Part shown: positions 48,611-61,200 of the stretch, in pieces | Layout of the letters: every line of letters starts with the position of its first letter | Numbering within the stretch: the stretch's first letter is position 1 | Origin: Leguminivora glycinivorella | Taxonomy: Eukaryota; Arthropoda; Insecta; Lepidoptera; Tortricidae | Assembly: GCF_023078275.1 (NCBI RefSeq) | Contig: NC_062972.1 | Location: 10,476,191-10,540,190, forward strand | DNA: 64,000 nucleotides | Reading direction: 5' to 3' | Notes under the pieces: model-generated | What the model was told of the DNA's origin: nothing | What the model saw: only the letters and a program-made list of their open reading frames with translations | The model's database searches: none | Made by a program: the position numbers and the translations under genes

Positions 48611-48948
48611 ATATAAAAATTTTACCTTCCAATAAAATTTGTATTATTTTGCCTGGTATATCCGAGGTCTTTATAGAGAGTACGTCGTAGACGTCGCATC
48701 GGACCGATAGATGGCGCCATCGTTCGTTGTAAGTCGCTCCGGCGTCTCACCGCCGCGATGTTGGTAGTCCCGTTTTTCCCCACCTGCAACACAAGGCCCC
48801 CCGCGCCCGGACCCGCCACCAGCCACCCTCATTGTTGAGGAGAAGTGCCGACGGTATATTAAGCCTACTAGGAAGGCATCACTCAGACCTCGGATATACC
48901 AGGCAAAATAATACAAATTTTATTGGAAGGTAAAATTTTTATATTATT
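48611..48948. mobile_element. Inverted-repeat element M, about 60-bp termini
   Basis: AAAATTTTACCTTCCAATAA...CCTGGTATATCCGAGGTCT and its complement bound a 338-bp unit. Its left interior (GTACGTCGTAGACGTCGCAT through CGCGCCCGGACCCGCCACCAGCC, about 48684-48828) is the complement of 53902-54045, the subterminal part of the larger element L. So M is a short relative of L sitting against L's left end. Confidence 0.8.
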
Positions 48949-49907
48949 TGTGCCGTTTGTATATCCGAGGTCTTTATAGAGACCTGTTTATTATCTCCTG
49001 GTGGCGAGTCAGCTGGCGCGCAAGCCTTTGGTAGCCCTATTGGCATATCATAGAAGAATAAGTGAATCAGTTGAACCGATTTGACAGATGTATCAGTCGA
49101 AATAGCCTTCGATCCGCGAATATCTCGGTGCCAGAAACGCATAAAGAGATTTTCGTGATGACGTTTAGCTTTAGTCAGCGAATAGTTAGAGAAATGACAT
49201 TATTATACATCGCAGATCAAAACCAAAAAAAAAGATGTAGGCGAGGCTGACTTGAACAAGATACAAAAACCTTAGATACACTATTATTATTAACAGACAC
49301 GTTATTTTATCAGGTTATAAACCCAATTTCAGACACAAAGTGTGTAAAATTAACTGTAAAAGTAGTGTAACTATCTGTACTGTAGCAGGGTAACGTAATT
49401 GATACTGCTTTTGTCAACCCTTCGTAAAAATTATCTAAATCAATATTAGCTTTGATATGACTATTTAAAGTCCAACGTCTTACGTCCATATCAAACACAG
49501 AAAAAGGTCATCACTCACGTGCCCAAGGGCTATTTGTTACAATACTGGTATTTTCGATCAGACTATTTCGCGTCAAGCGAGCGCGGTTGCAAGCGAGACT
49601 CCTGAACTCTGAACTCTTTTTAGTGAGGGCATTTGAGGATACCGATCGCTCGGTAAGACTAGCCTAGAAGATGAAAAGTACGAGCGCTGTCGATTGCTAC
49701 TACACTGGACGGAGGTATCAGTCGATTTCTTTAAGTCAGTCATTGACTCTTAGGGTAATCCATTACCTAATCCAAAACCCGATGCGACGGATTTCTACTT
49801 CGTGCAATGAAGGTCGACAGAGTAGACTGAGAGGTGGAGACGTCAGTATCGCATCGCTGGTGATTGCTGAACACGTCGTGGTAGCAGGTCAAGGGGTGAA
49901 TTTAACA

Positions 49908-50107
49908 CCGCCACACATGCGCGCTTTAAGAGCGTAGGCGGAGCGCAATAATGGCGGTGCACCGCACTAACGCTGGCGTTGCGCCCAGTGGGCGCTAGCG
50001 GGAACGAACGAGCGCTGATAGCGAGCGCAACGCGCGCGGGACGCGAGCGGAATGCACGCGCATTCAGCGCGCTGATAGCGAAGCGGAATGCGCTTTATGT
50101 GTGGCGG
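49908..50107. repeat. Nested 200-bp MITE, CCGCCACACAT termini
   Basis: Left CCGCCACACATGCGCGCTTT, right GCGCTTTATGTGTGGCGG. The interior repeats GCTGATAGCGA twice and is rich in GCGC. It accounts for the sudden GC rise at 49.9 kb. Confidence 0.75.
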
Positions 50108-51975
50108 AGGCTTAATACGTACCGTTGTACGGCGTAATGCAGGGCTCTCGCAGACGAAGAGGTACGATGACGGGCGAAGCAGAAGAAGGCGAGGTCACCG
50201 AAGGTCACTTACTTGGCTCCCAGGGGGTGCATACTGACCTCGTACGACAGTCTGTTGGAGTCAGCAGTTACTGTCGTAGTTACTCGTAACAGAAGAGATG
50301 TAGTCCTGCCATCGTACAGCATAACATAACATACAACTGAACTGTGCATAGAATATAGTGCTATGCGAACCTTAAGCCGGCTGCATGTCACTTCAGTCGC
50401 CAGCGCCACCGCCTGTTGAAGATTATTCTCCATCGGAAGAGCTTTACTTCGTACAATGTTCCGATTATTGAAGGTCTTATCGGGCTGCAGATGCAAGCAA
50501 AACAGGGGCGATTGGCCTACAGCTATCGGCAGCTGTACGAGGTAATGCTGGAAACTGCAGCGGTGCAACCTTCCTCTGTAGACCACGAAAGTTGTGAAAT
50601 TTATGAAATCAGGTTCTACGATCGAATCAAGCACTATATTAATTGAGTATAGTCGAGCCAGATGATAACTACTGAAGTACTCCTGAGTTCCTGGCCCCTT
50701 TCGCTTTGAGCTGGAATCTGAAGTTCACTAAGGCGAAGCAGGTTTATTTTTCCCAATTTGTTTATTAGAGGCTCGGCGAATAAGTTAATCTCTCGAATGG
50801 ACAGGGGGCGCCACAAGCCTCCGGGAAATCGTCGTGTACTTGGAACCCCCGCGGCCAGATTGCCGATCGGTTTTGGTGTCCGCCCGGTAAACAGACGCAC
50901 GCTCAGGATGCAGGACGCTGGCTCGAATTCAGATCTGGACATTCTGAAAGGGATTTTTTTTTTTAATTCCGCAAACCTTTACGATGTCTTTGACCTACAC
51001 AATGAGCGATGTACAGGAATCACAGGGTCTTCTCGCGAGGCGCCTCTCCGATTAGATAGCTCGCGAACATCGTCAGGACACCCTCGCAGCAGTGCGGCTC
51101 CTCGTCCGGTTATTGACGTCTTACCTCGTTCAACTATGGGTCTCCAAACCACGTTAGGACGTAGCATCTTAAGAATTTATCTGTTCTCACTTCGGCGACG
51201 GAGGAGTCCTTGGTCAAAATAGAGTGTAAATACAGTCGTACTTCACGGGAACTGGAAAGAGAAGAGTGGATACCATAGTGTACGGGATGTCAGCTGATAG
51301 CGGCGCCCGGCGTCACATTGGAGGGTAGTATCAGCCTGGTCAGCAACAGAGTCTGCAACGATACCGTAGCAGACGGAGCCTGGATAGTCGTGGTCGTGGC
51401 ACCATTGTAGGGGAAGACAGTGTTCGCGGTGAGCGTGACATCTTAGGCGCGACGGGCGTTATCAGCGTGGCGGCTAGCAGCACCAAGGGCCCACATCAGC
51501 AATCTTACCAGCTTGTCACTGCAGCAGACGCTGTTATGTTCGGCGGTGAGATTGAGACGGCCGTCGTCAGCTCGAAAGGCGTCTCGATGCCCTGTCGCGT
51601 CGCGCAGTATCGTGCTCGGTGGCCCTCTCGAGGTCGCCGCCGTCAGCGCGGGAGGCACCGGCGCCAGCGTGGCAGTCAGCTACATCGGTGAACAGCATCA
51701 ACAGAGTTCGCGGCGTCGTCACGGCAAACGCGGCAGGAAAATTAGCGACGCCTTCGCGGCAGCCGCAGTATTGCGCTCGGTGGCGCGATGAAGGTCGCCG
51801 CGTCTGCAATCTTACCTCGTGCGATCGAGGCGACATCAAGGCGCCAGCATGAGCGTGTCGGCCGACGACACCGGTGGAAAACTTCAAGTAGCTTGCGGCG
51901 TTGTCACGGCAGACGCAGCAGAAGGATTGCGACGCCTGTGCAGCGGTTAACAGTATTACGCTCCGCGTCACCACT

Positions 51976-52930
51976 GAGGCGCCAGCATAAGCGTGGCGGC
52001 CAGCAATACTGGTGGACAGCTTCGGCAGGGTCGCGTCTCGCGTCGTTGTCACGGCATATGAACGCTCTACATCACCATCGAGGCGCCAGCATAAGCGTGG
52101 CGGCCAGCGATACTGGTGGACAGCTTCAGCAGGATCGCGGCGTTGTCACGGCAGATGAGCTCGCTGCATCACCATCGAGGCGCCAGCATAAGCGTGGCGG
52201 CCAGCGATACTGGTGGACAGCTACAGCAGGTGGACAGTCAGCAGGATCGCGGCGTTGTCACGGCAGACGAACGCTCTGCATCACCATCGAGGCGCCAGCA
52301 TAAGCGTGGCGGCCAGCGATATTGGTGGACAGCTTCAGCAGGCTCGCGGCGTTGTCAAGGCAGACGCACGCTCTGCATCACCATCGAGGCGCCAGCATAA
52401 GCGTGGCGGCCAGCGATATTGGTGGACAGCTTCAGCAGGCTCGCGGCGTTGTCAAGGCAGACGCACGCTCTGCATCACCATCGAGGCGCCAGCATAAGCG
52501 TGGCGGCCAGCGATACTGGTGGACAGCTTCAGCAGGATCGCGGCGTTGTCACGGCAGACGAACGCTCTGCATCACCATCGAGGCGCCAGCATAAGCGTGG
52601 CGGCCAGCGATATTGGTGGACAGCTTCAGCAGGATCGCGGCGTTGTCAAGGCAGACGAACGCTCTGCATCACCATCGAGGCGCCAGCATAAGCGTGGCGG
52701 CCAGCGATACTGGTGGACAGCTTCAGCAGGATCGCGGCGTTGTCACGGCAGACGAACGCTCTGCATCACCATCGAGGCGCCAGCATAAGCGTGGCGGCCA
52801 GCGATACTGGTGGACAGCTTCAGCAGGATCGCGGCGTTGTCACGGCAGACGAACGCTCTGCATCACCATCGAGGCGCCAGCATAAGCGTGGCGGCCAGCG
52901 ATACTGGTGGACAGCTTCAGCAGGCTTGTG
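51976..52930 (+). repeat. 97-bp GC-rich minisatellite, about 9.5 copies
   Basis: GAGGCGCCAGCATAAGCGTG begins units at 52080, 52177, 52289, 52386, 52483, 52580, 52677, 52774 and 52871, with an older one near 51977. Spacing is exactly 97 bp except for one unit with a 15-bp insertion. Variants (TACTGG/TATTGG, CACGG/CAAGG) are shared between units. 97 is not divisible by 3, so the overlapping 90-codon frames are a by-product and not a protein. Confidence 0.93.
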
Positions 52931-54090
52931 GCGGGGGCAGAAGGTGGCCGCGCTGGTAGCCTGCGTATTGACGACTGATCACTAACGGCACGGCGCTCGC
53001 GTCGGGGCAGCAGCAGACATACTTACAGCGTCGCACGCGACGCCTATGCGGCGGCCACAACGTTGTTCGGCGGCACCGCAGAGATGGCCATCGTTAACGA
53101 GGAGGCAACTTCTACGCAACCTCGGCGGCGCCGACGCGGCGGACAACACTGCCGCGGTCAGCGGCGCTATCGCAGCGCTACAGTAAGTTTCGGCGCCGAC
53201 ACGTGGCTTGGGGCCTCCGCACCGAATCGGAAACCGAACATATTCTTTCTAAAATAATATGAATCTGCTCACCCATTCGTCGGAGAAATTCAAACCTCCT
53301 TGGAGCGCGGTATTCCTCCACCGCGCCCGCCGCCGCCGCCGCCGCCGCAGCCCGCAGGTCGCGCAGCACGCGGTCACGAAGCACGTGGTCCCCGGAGCAC
53401 GTGGTCCCCGGCGGAGCAACTTACCTACGTTACCGCTTATATTCTCGCGCGAAACTTTTAATACGCGGATAACACTTCCTACTTTAGTCTCGGAAATGCG
53501 AATAGTTTAAAAAGAAAACTGATTAACGGTAACGATTTTTGCAGCATGGAACTTTCTTACAAAAAAGTGGGTAGAATCATAAAGCACCGCTCGTTCATTT
53601 CTATAGTGAGAACCCCGAAAGACGAATAATGATCGCTAGCGAGGCATAATATATCTCATTATTCAAGACGAACGAGCGCAAATTAAAAGGGAAGAAAGAA
53701 TTGACGGATGAAATTGAAAAATTTCATAATTCCGAAACGTTATAAGCCACTTTTTAAATAAAAACACGAATAACTCTGGTTTGACCAGAAATAACAAGGA
53801 AATAGAAACTAAAAGATTAATTTCGAGACACCATGCTGTAAAAATGTTCGAACGGAATACGCGACAACCGGTCACTTCGGCGTTCGACGAAACAATGTGG
53901 GTGGCTGGTGGCGGGTCCGGGCGCGGGGGGCCTTGTGTTGCAGGTGGGGAAAAACGGGACTACCAACATCGCGGCGGTGAGACGCCGGAGCGACTTACAA
54001 CGAACGATGGCGCCATCTATCGGTCCGATGCGACGTCTACGACGTACTCTCTATAAAGACCTCGGATATACAAACGGCACAAATAATAAT

Positions 54091-55223
54091 TAAAAATATT
54101 AGTCTGTTTCGAGGTTTTTTTTTAATGATACCGGCCTAAAAACACCAGTTCCGACCTAGTGCAAAGTATAATTTCGTGTATTTATTTTATAACTACTGGC
54201 CGGGATAAAAGAAGGGTGAAGTACATTTTATCTACATCACATATCACAAATTCACCTATTAATAAAATAATAGGCATAGTTTTTGATTTTTGTTCTGCAT
54301 ATGTGCAAGTTTTGCACTTCATATTATCCCGACGCCGACTACGTCAGTCTGCACGTAAATGATCCTCGTTACGGAGCGAAACATGTCGAGCGATCTTCGA
54401 CAATTTTACGTGAGTTACCCGATTTTACGGTAGTTTTATTATTAAAAATTTACACTTCAGTTGGCAATTAATTATGTAGACATACTCAGTACAATCATGT
54501 TAGTCATATGCGCAATAAAAATAACGTTCCAGTCTAATGTCTAATTATTATCAACATCTACCTATCTATTTACTTCAACATTTTAGAGACATACTTAAGT
54601 ACTTTTCAAATGCTAAACATGTATAGTGTATGTGTATAGTAATTTTGTTCTGCTAGAATTATACTTTCAATAGTAACTGTCTCAGAAGGTCAAGAAGACA
54701 TCCATTCATTACATAACACCAAATTTAGAGTTTTTGGACATGTCACCTTTTTTTCATATGTAACACTTGAGCACTTGACTCTTTTAAAATGTATTGTCAA
54801 CTTGGCATGACCCCTCTCCTGCCCCTGTTGATGGGATGTAATAACTGGTTGACACCATTAACTACCTATTTAACTGTATGTGAACTTATTGTTACTCTAA
54901 TTCATACCATTGAAGATACATTGTGTGTTAGTCGGCAGTGTCGTTATTAGGTACGATATATACAATCAATTGTGTTGTGAGCTTTAAAACGTTTCCTTAA
55001 AGTCAGTTGTCCTCTGCTGGCCAAAGAATTTTCTAACCGATCTGTCACCGTCAAAGCCAATACGGCGTAGGCCATTTCGTAGACCTGTGTGCAAAGGGCG
55101 TTTATTGTGCGCATATTTGCTCGACATTGTATGAACGAGCCTATCTTTACTACTGACATTATTTAGCATTAGAATTTTAACTGATGATTAGCATTCCCGA
55201 GTTTCAGTCCTTAGGTGATGTGA
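54091..55223. other. AT-rich spacer, no gene seen
   Basis: No exon, RNA gene or bounded repeat that I can support. The right edge should include the 3' UTR of the minus-strand gene ending at 55224. Confidence 0.5.
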
Positions 55224-58200
55224 TTACAGCAGCGTGTCTTCGTCGCGTAGCTCGCTGCTGAGCAGAAGCGATCGCTGGCTGGCCGCGCCAAGCAGCGCCG
55301 TGCGCTCGGCGGACGATGTGCCCGACTCGCTTATAGATGCTGGGAGTTAAAAAAATCGACTATATTGTAATGTTTTGTATCTAATTTGTGGATAACATAA
55401 TAAGTAAACTGTAAGAGAGAAGAAAAAGAGTCGAAATAGTCATAAATAAAGTGCACCTTAATAACAGATTTTCAGATGACCTGGATGACCATCTAACCTG
55501 ATATAACAAAAACTAAAGAAGTTCAACACCCCATGCATACAATAGTTAAATTGTAGGGATAAACACGTAAGAAAAAATATGAAATGAGAAGGTTATAAAT
55601 AGACAGATAAGTAAATGACCAAAGATGTATGGTGTAAAAAACTAAAAGAAATATGTAATGTGAGTTTTAAAGATTCGTTCAGTTCTGCTGCAGAAAACTA
55701 TTCTGCTATTTTTTCCAGATCTGCTAAATAATAGGTAGGAAAAAGAAGCAGATTTAAAGAAGTGCAATTGATTATCGATTCTATAATATGCACCATTTTG
55801 GTGCACTTAATCTAAAAATACCCACATCAGTGTCAAATAGTATTTAGGTTTAGGTACCGATAGTATTACGACAGTTTATCAGGCGGTCTAGCACAACTTG
55901 CGCTACCGCCCGCGAGTCCAAACTTGAAGTTGCAATTCGCGCGCGAGAACGCAGGTTGTGCTAAACCATTAGCATGTCAATAATTTAGAAACGGACTCTG
56001 CAACGTTGTGCACAAAGACCGGTGCATGAAACCCGCAATAAACAGCGGTAGTTTGTCCTCGACGCACCCATACATGTCTGGCGTGGAAGGAGGAGACAGC
56101 GCACGACACGGACACGGGTATGAGGTATACATACGAAGGCGTGTTTACCGTCGGGGCTGGCCGTGGGCGTGGCCGTGCGCTGCGACGGCGGCTCGGGCGA
56201 CGCCAGCGCCGCGCGCGCGGACCCGCCCGGCGACTCCGTCATCGACGCCTGCAGGCTGTAGCTCTCTCTGTGGACATTAAAAAGTTATGGTTACTCGTGG
56301 CAAACCAGAATTTTGAGTCTTAGGCCGATAGTCCACTATCATATGTTTATCATAGAAATACGATCATATTATCCTTCCGGCCTTAACAGAATCGACCTTG
56401 GTAAACATCTCAACTAATATATCCAGTTGAAGTGTTAGGTTAGGCTGAGATATTTCGAACTGTTGGCAGGTGATTTTACGTGTGCAATTTTAAAATACGA
56501 AACGATACAAAGAAAATTAAAACAAAACAATTCTATAGCAAGGAATCACACGAATGCGAGTAACACCGTCATTAGGAACATGAAAACATTCAAGCGTCAA
56601 GAGTACAGAGAGATGATGATATTCGGAGATGCGGCCAACACCGAATGAAGGCTAGCACCAAGTAGTTTAAAGCGCAAATATGTCTGCAAGTACCTATTTC
56701 GCCGAAAAACAATCAGACAAATGTCGCGATCCGAGCTGGTGATAAGGCAAAGGCAGTAACAACTAACATTGCAAATTAGATTAACATTGTCAATAAGATT
56801 TAACTCGCCTGTATCCCGAGGTGGAGGATGTCTGCGAGATCTCGCTGTCGTACGAGGTGTCAGTATTGATGGCCGTGGGCGCCAGCAGTGGCGGCCAGGC
56901 GCGCCGCGCCGGCGTGCTCTCGGGGCCCGGGGACGAGCATTCATCGGATTCCAGGCGCGAGTTCTGTTGCTGTGAATAACAAATGATAAATTGCGAGATA
57001 TCTACTGACAAAGAAGTTCGAGTGTATAAATTTTACTGTGGAACGTTTGAAATAAAATCCTGCGGACCTAGCACGCTAGCGTGATAATATATGGCTTCTC
57101 GGTTTATTGGGTTTGACGAACAATAGTTATTTGTTTTACAAGGGGGCAAAGTTGTTGTTTAACCGCACGTGCCGATATTGATACCCGAGCAAGCGAAAGA
57201 TTCCAATATTGAACCGCGAGCATAGCGAGTGGTTCAAAAAGCGGAATCTTGAGCGTTGCGAGGGTATCAAGGCACGAAGGTTAAATAAACTTTGCCACCG
57301 AGTGAAACACAAAATTTTTCACCGCACCAACACTATGAAAATCTGAACTGTAAAACATCAAAATAAATAAAGTACTTCAATTTATTTGACGTTTATGATT
57401 CCAAATCATCATTTATACGTGAATTCCGACACCCCGCTTTAGACATCAAGTTAAAATTTGTATGAAATTACTTTGCACTCATATGGATAAAATGCAATTT
57501 TGATATCTGTTTTCGAATAGCAAAGAAAGCCTTTATTAGTTGGTGTGGTGAAAATAAGTGTGATACTATACAGCACGACCACGGATGATTTTATTAATTC
57601 TGTTGCGGTACAAATTCACGAAAAAAAATGTACCTTTATGGTTTTGGAGTTTCGACATAGGGGCCGTGGTCGTGCTAGGTAGGTACTCCCTGGCACGACC
57701 ACACTATATTTAATGAGTTTTTAAATTTCTGTTGCAGTACAAATTCACGAAAAAAAATGTACTTTTTTGTACTTACCTTTTTAAAAAAAATACCCGCATG
57801 GTTTCGGAGTTTTGACATGGGTTGGGCACGACCACCCTATATTTATGTTTAATTTGATGGTCAAATGAATGTTAAATAAATGTTTAGAAATTGTACTTTG
57901 TAAATTACTTCAAAAACTTAGTGTGGTCGTGCCAGGTAGTACCTATCCTAGCACGACCACAACCCATGTCGAAACTCCGAAACCATGCGGGTTTTTTTAA
58001 AAAAAAGGTAAGTACAAAAAAGTACATTTTTTTTCGTGAATTTGTACCACAACAGAAATTTAAAAAATCATTAAATATAGTGTGGTCGTGCCAGGGAGTA
58101 CCTACCTAGCACGACCACGGCCCCTATGTCGAAACTCCAAAACCATAAAGGTACATTTTTTTTAAACGTAAGTACAAACAAGTACATTTTTTTTCGTGAA

Positions 58201-61200
58201 TTTGTACCGCAACAGAATTAGTAAAATCATCCATGGTCCAGTATCACACGAAAATAATTTTATTTAGGTACCCGACTATCGATATCTTGGCATCGTTTGA
58301 TAAGTCTGCTCCACCCGACCAAAGAAGACATCCGGCCAGGTGGCAATGAAGTGATTCGGAAAGAAGGTGGCTGTTGGTGAAATGTGTAATTTGTAAAACC
58401 AAAGACATATATAACTCCGTATAGACAGATAAAGTCTAAGAAAAAAACGTACCCCAGTACCATACAGAAAAAGGTATGGTGGCCTAGATGGCATTACACC
58501 TTTGGGGTACGCTCAGCTAGATGGCGCTAATATTAATATTTGACATTTTAAAACATATCGAGCTAAGAATATGAGCCAAATTGTCAAAACTGAGGTTCAA
58601 AAGTTTTAAGCCTGTGTCGAGAGATGGCAGTCTATGCACTGTGATTACACATTTTACTTTGACAGTAACTCTCTATAATACTCGATCCTCTTTGGTAAAA
58701 CTAACCTCAGGCTTGGTATGTCGGCTGCGTCGGAACTTGAAGGTTTTCTTGGAAGGCCCGTGTGCGCGCTGCAGCCGCGGCCGGTCGTCGTCATTGTCGC
58801 CATTACGGTCGCCAGACCACTCGCCGGGTGACAGCGGGGAAAGCGGAGTTTGGGAGGTCTCACCTGAAACACAAACGTTTAAGAACCACAATTTTGCTTG
58901 TTGTCATTACACAAAAGGTGGTATTGTGTGTCTTACCGGTGGTGAGTTTAAACTCGACGGAAGAGACGAAGCGCAGCTTAGTCTGAGTAGTACTATAAGA
59001 TGGCGTGCTGCCCGTCTTGGTATCACTGCCGTACGTCGACGACCCTGCATAACAGAGCAAAATCAGTTTAATTCTATTTGTGACACCGAAGGTTCGAAAT
59101 TCATTCAATTCATTCATAATTTTTACTAGGTCATTTGGGATTATTTTTTGATTTTGGGAAGCGCTGGTAGCGTAGCGGTAAGTGCGTGCGACTTTCGTTC
59201 CGGAGGTCGCGGGTTCGAACCCCGGTTCGCACCAATGACTTTTTCAGAACTTATGTGCGAAATATCATTTGATATTTACCAGTCGCTTTTCGGTGAAGGA
59301 AAACATCGAGAGGAAACCGGACTAATTCCAGCAAGGTCTAGTTTACCCTCCGGGTTGGAAGGATAACGCAAGGAGAATGATGATGATGATGATTTGGGAT
59401 TATTAGGTAACAGTACCTATGTTGGAATGACTGTTGCCGTTATCAGTGCGCGTTCCCGGTAGGTCGAAGCCGACCAAGTGTTGACTCGTCGTAGAACTGC
59501 TCGACACCGATTCTGAAATACAATCTCAAGTGAAATGATGATAGTTTTATGTAAGAAAGAAGGCAAGTATATTGGCACTTCAGACGCGCTTGTATCGTAA
59601 TATACTACATTGCATATATGTGTACGCCGGGCTATTATCCACGTGGATTACATCTGTCTCACACTGACATACTTGTCAGAAAGTCACGGATGCTTCGGAA
59701 GCCTGCAGGGGTATCTCTACGGGTAGACAGACAGTTCTTTATTGTTCAACCGTGTTATACAGGTGTTAATTCGTTACATTAGTAAGTTACAACGGTGACC
59801 CAATTCGGGTATACAATTATCAGAAAGCTGATACGGGAGCGGCACACCCCGCACACCAATATGGAAATGAGCAGGAGTCGTTGCTGCCAGGGCTCGGCAA
59901 CAACCGGTTAAATTTTCAAACCGTTATCGTATACTTGCGGCAAAACCTTTAAATTTCGTTTTCGCTCGAAAAACCGCTATTTTTAAACCGGTTTTTAGGG
60001 GAACGCTTTCATAAAGGTTTCGTTCGATTAACCGGAATAGAACGAAATAAACCGGTTTATTCCGCTAAACATGATAGGTACTATAATACTGTTCTAACCA
60101 AACAAAAAAGTCGCTGCGTGAACGTACGTATATATGCGGCGCCGGTGCGTCTCGCCGCTCGTCGAATAAACCGGTTTATTTCGGTTAAAATAAAGTTCTC
60201 ATAACGTTCGCGTTCTTTACAAAGTTCGGAGTAAAATCGAAATAAACCGGTAAAAAATAAACCGGTTCCGAGCCTCGGCTGCTGCGCCGCCTTGTCACCA
60301 ACTTCAGACGCGTGCTTGCGCTATACTGTAGTATCCAGTGTACTGGATCAATATGTATCCGCGGTACCTCTGGGAGCAGAGAGCGGTGCTGAGGGGTGGT
60401 CCGGGGTCCGCGGCAGGCCGGAGCGGCCCACCAGCATGGAGATGAGCGAGGGCCGGTGCTGCGCCGCCTTGTCGCCCGAGCGCCCGAACACTTCCGACGC
60501 GCGCTTGTACTATACTGTAGTATCCAGTGTACTGGATCTATATGTATCCGCGGTACCTCTGGGAGCAGAGAGCGGTGCTGAGGGGTGGTCCGGGGTCCGC
60601 GGCAGGCCGGAGCGGCCCACCAGCATGGAGATGAGCGAGGGCCGGTGCTGCGCCGCCTTGTCGCCCGAGCGCCCGAACACTTCCGACGCGCGCTTGTACT
60701 ATACTGTAGTATCCAGTGTACTGGATCTATATGTATCCGCGGTACCTCTGGGAGCAGAGAGCGGTGCTGAGGGGTGGTCCGGGGTCCGCGGCAGGCCGGA
60801 GCGGCCCACCAGCATGGAGATGAGCGAGGGCCGGTGCTGCGCCGCCTTGTCGCCCGAGCGCCCGAACACTTCCGACGCGCGCTTGTACTATACTGTAGTA
60901 TCCAGTGTACTGGATCTATATGTATCCGCGGTACCTCTGGGAGCAGAGAGCGGTGCTGAGGGGTGGTCCGGGGTCCGCGGCAGGCCGGAGCGGCCCACCA
61001 GCATGGAGATGAGCGAGGGCCGGTGCTGCGCCGCCTTGTCGCCCGAGCGCCCGAACACTTCCGACGCGCGCTTGTACTATACTGTAGTATCCAGTGTACT
61101 GGATCTATATGTATCCGCGGTACCTCTGGGAGCAGAGAGCGGTGCTGAGGGGTGGTCCGGGGTCCGCGGCAGGCCGGAGCGGCCCACCAGCATGGAGATG

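Larger units (their letters stand above)
48945..54090. mobile_element. Large inverted-repeat element L (about 5.1 kb), GC-rich interior
   Basis: Left TATTATTTGTGCCGTTTGTA + TATCCGAGGTCTTTATAGAG (48945-48983) is complementary to the right end CTCTATAAAGACCTCGGATA + TACAAACGGCACAAATAATA (54049-54088). The interior changes from AT-rich to strongly GC-rich at 49.9-53.5 kb. It includes a nested MITE (49908-50107), older imperfect repeats (51.4-51.98 kb) and the 97-bp array. Many short frames occur on both strands (for example 50209-50634 minus and 50758-51222 plus), but none shows a domain I recognise. It is not LTR-type, as the ends are inverted. Whether it is one element or a composite is not settled. 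Confidence 0.6.

Noticed and set aside
50209..51222. Possible retroviral-type or BEL/Pao protein fragments in element L
   Set aside because: No protease, RT or integrase motif could be read and there are no LTRs; the frames are probably incidental.
52116..52985. Series of 90-codon plus-strand frames
   Set aside because: They follow the 97-bp minisatellite, which shifts frame every unit; none spans the array.
53259..53510. RRRRRR-coding frame near 53.3 kb
   Set aside because: Product of a (CCG)n run in the GC-rich part of element L.
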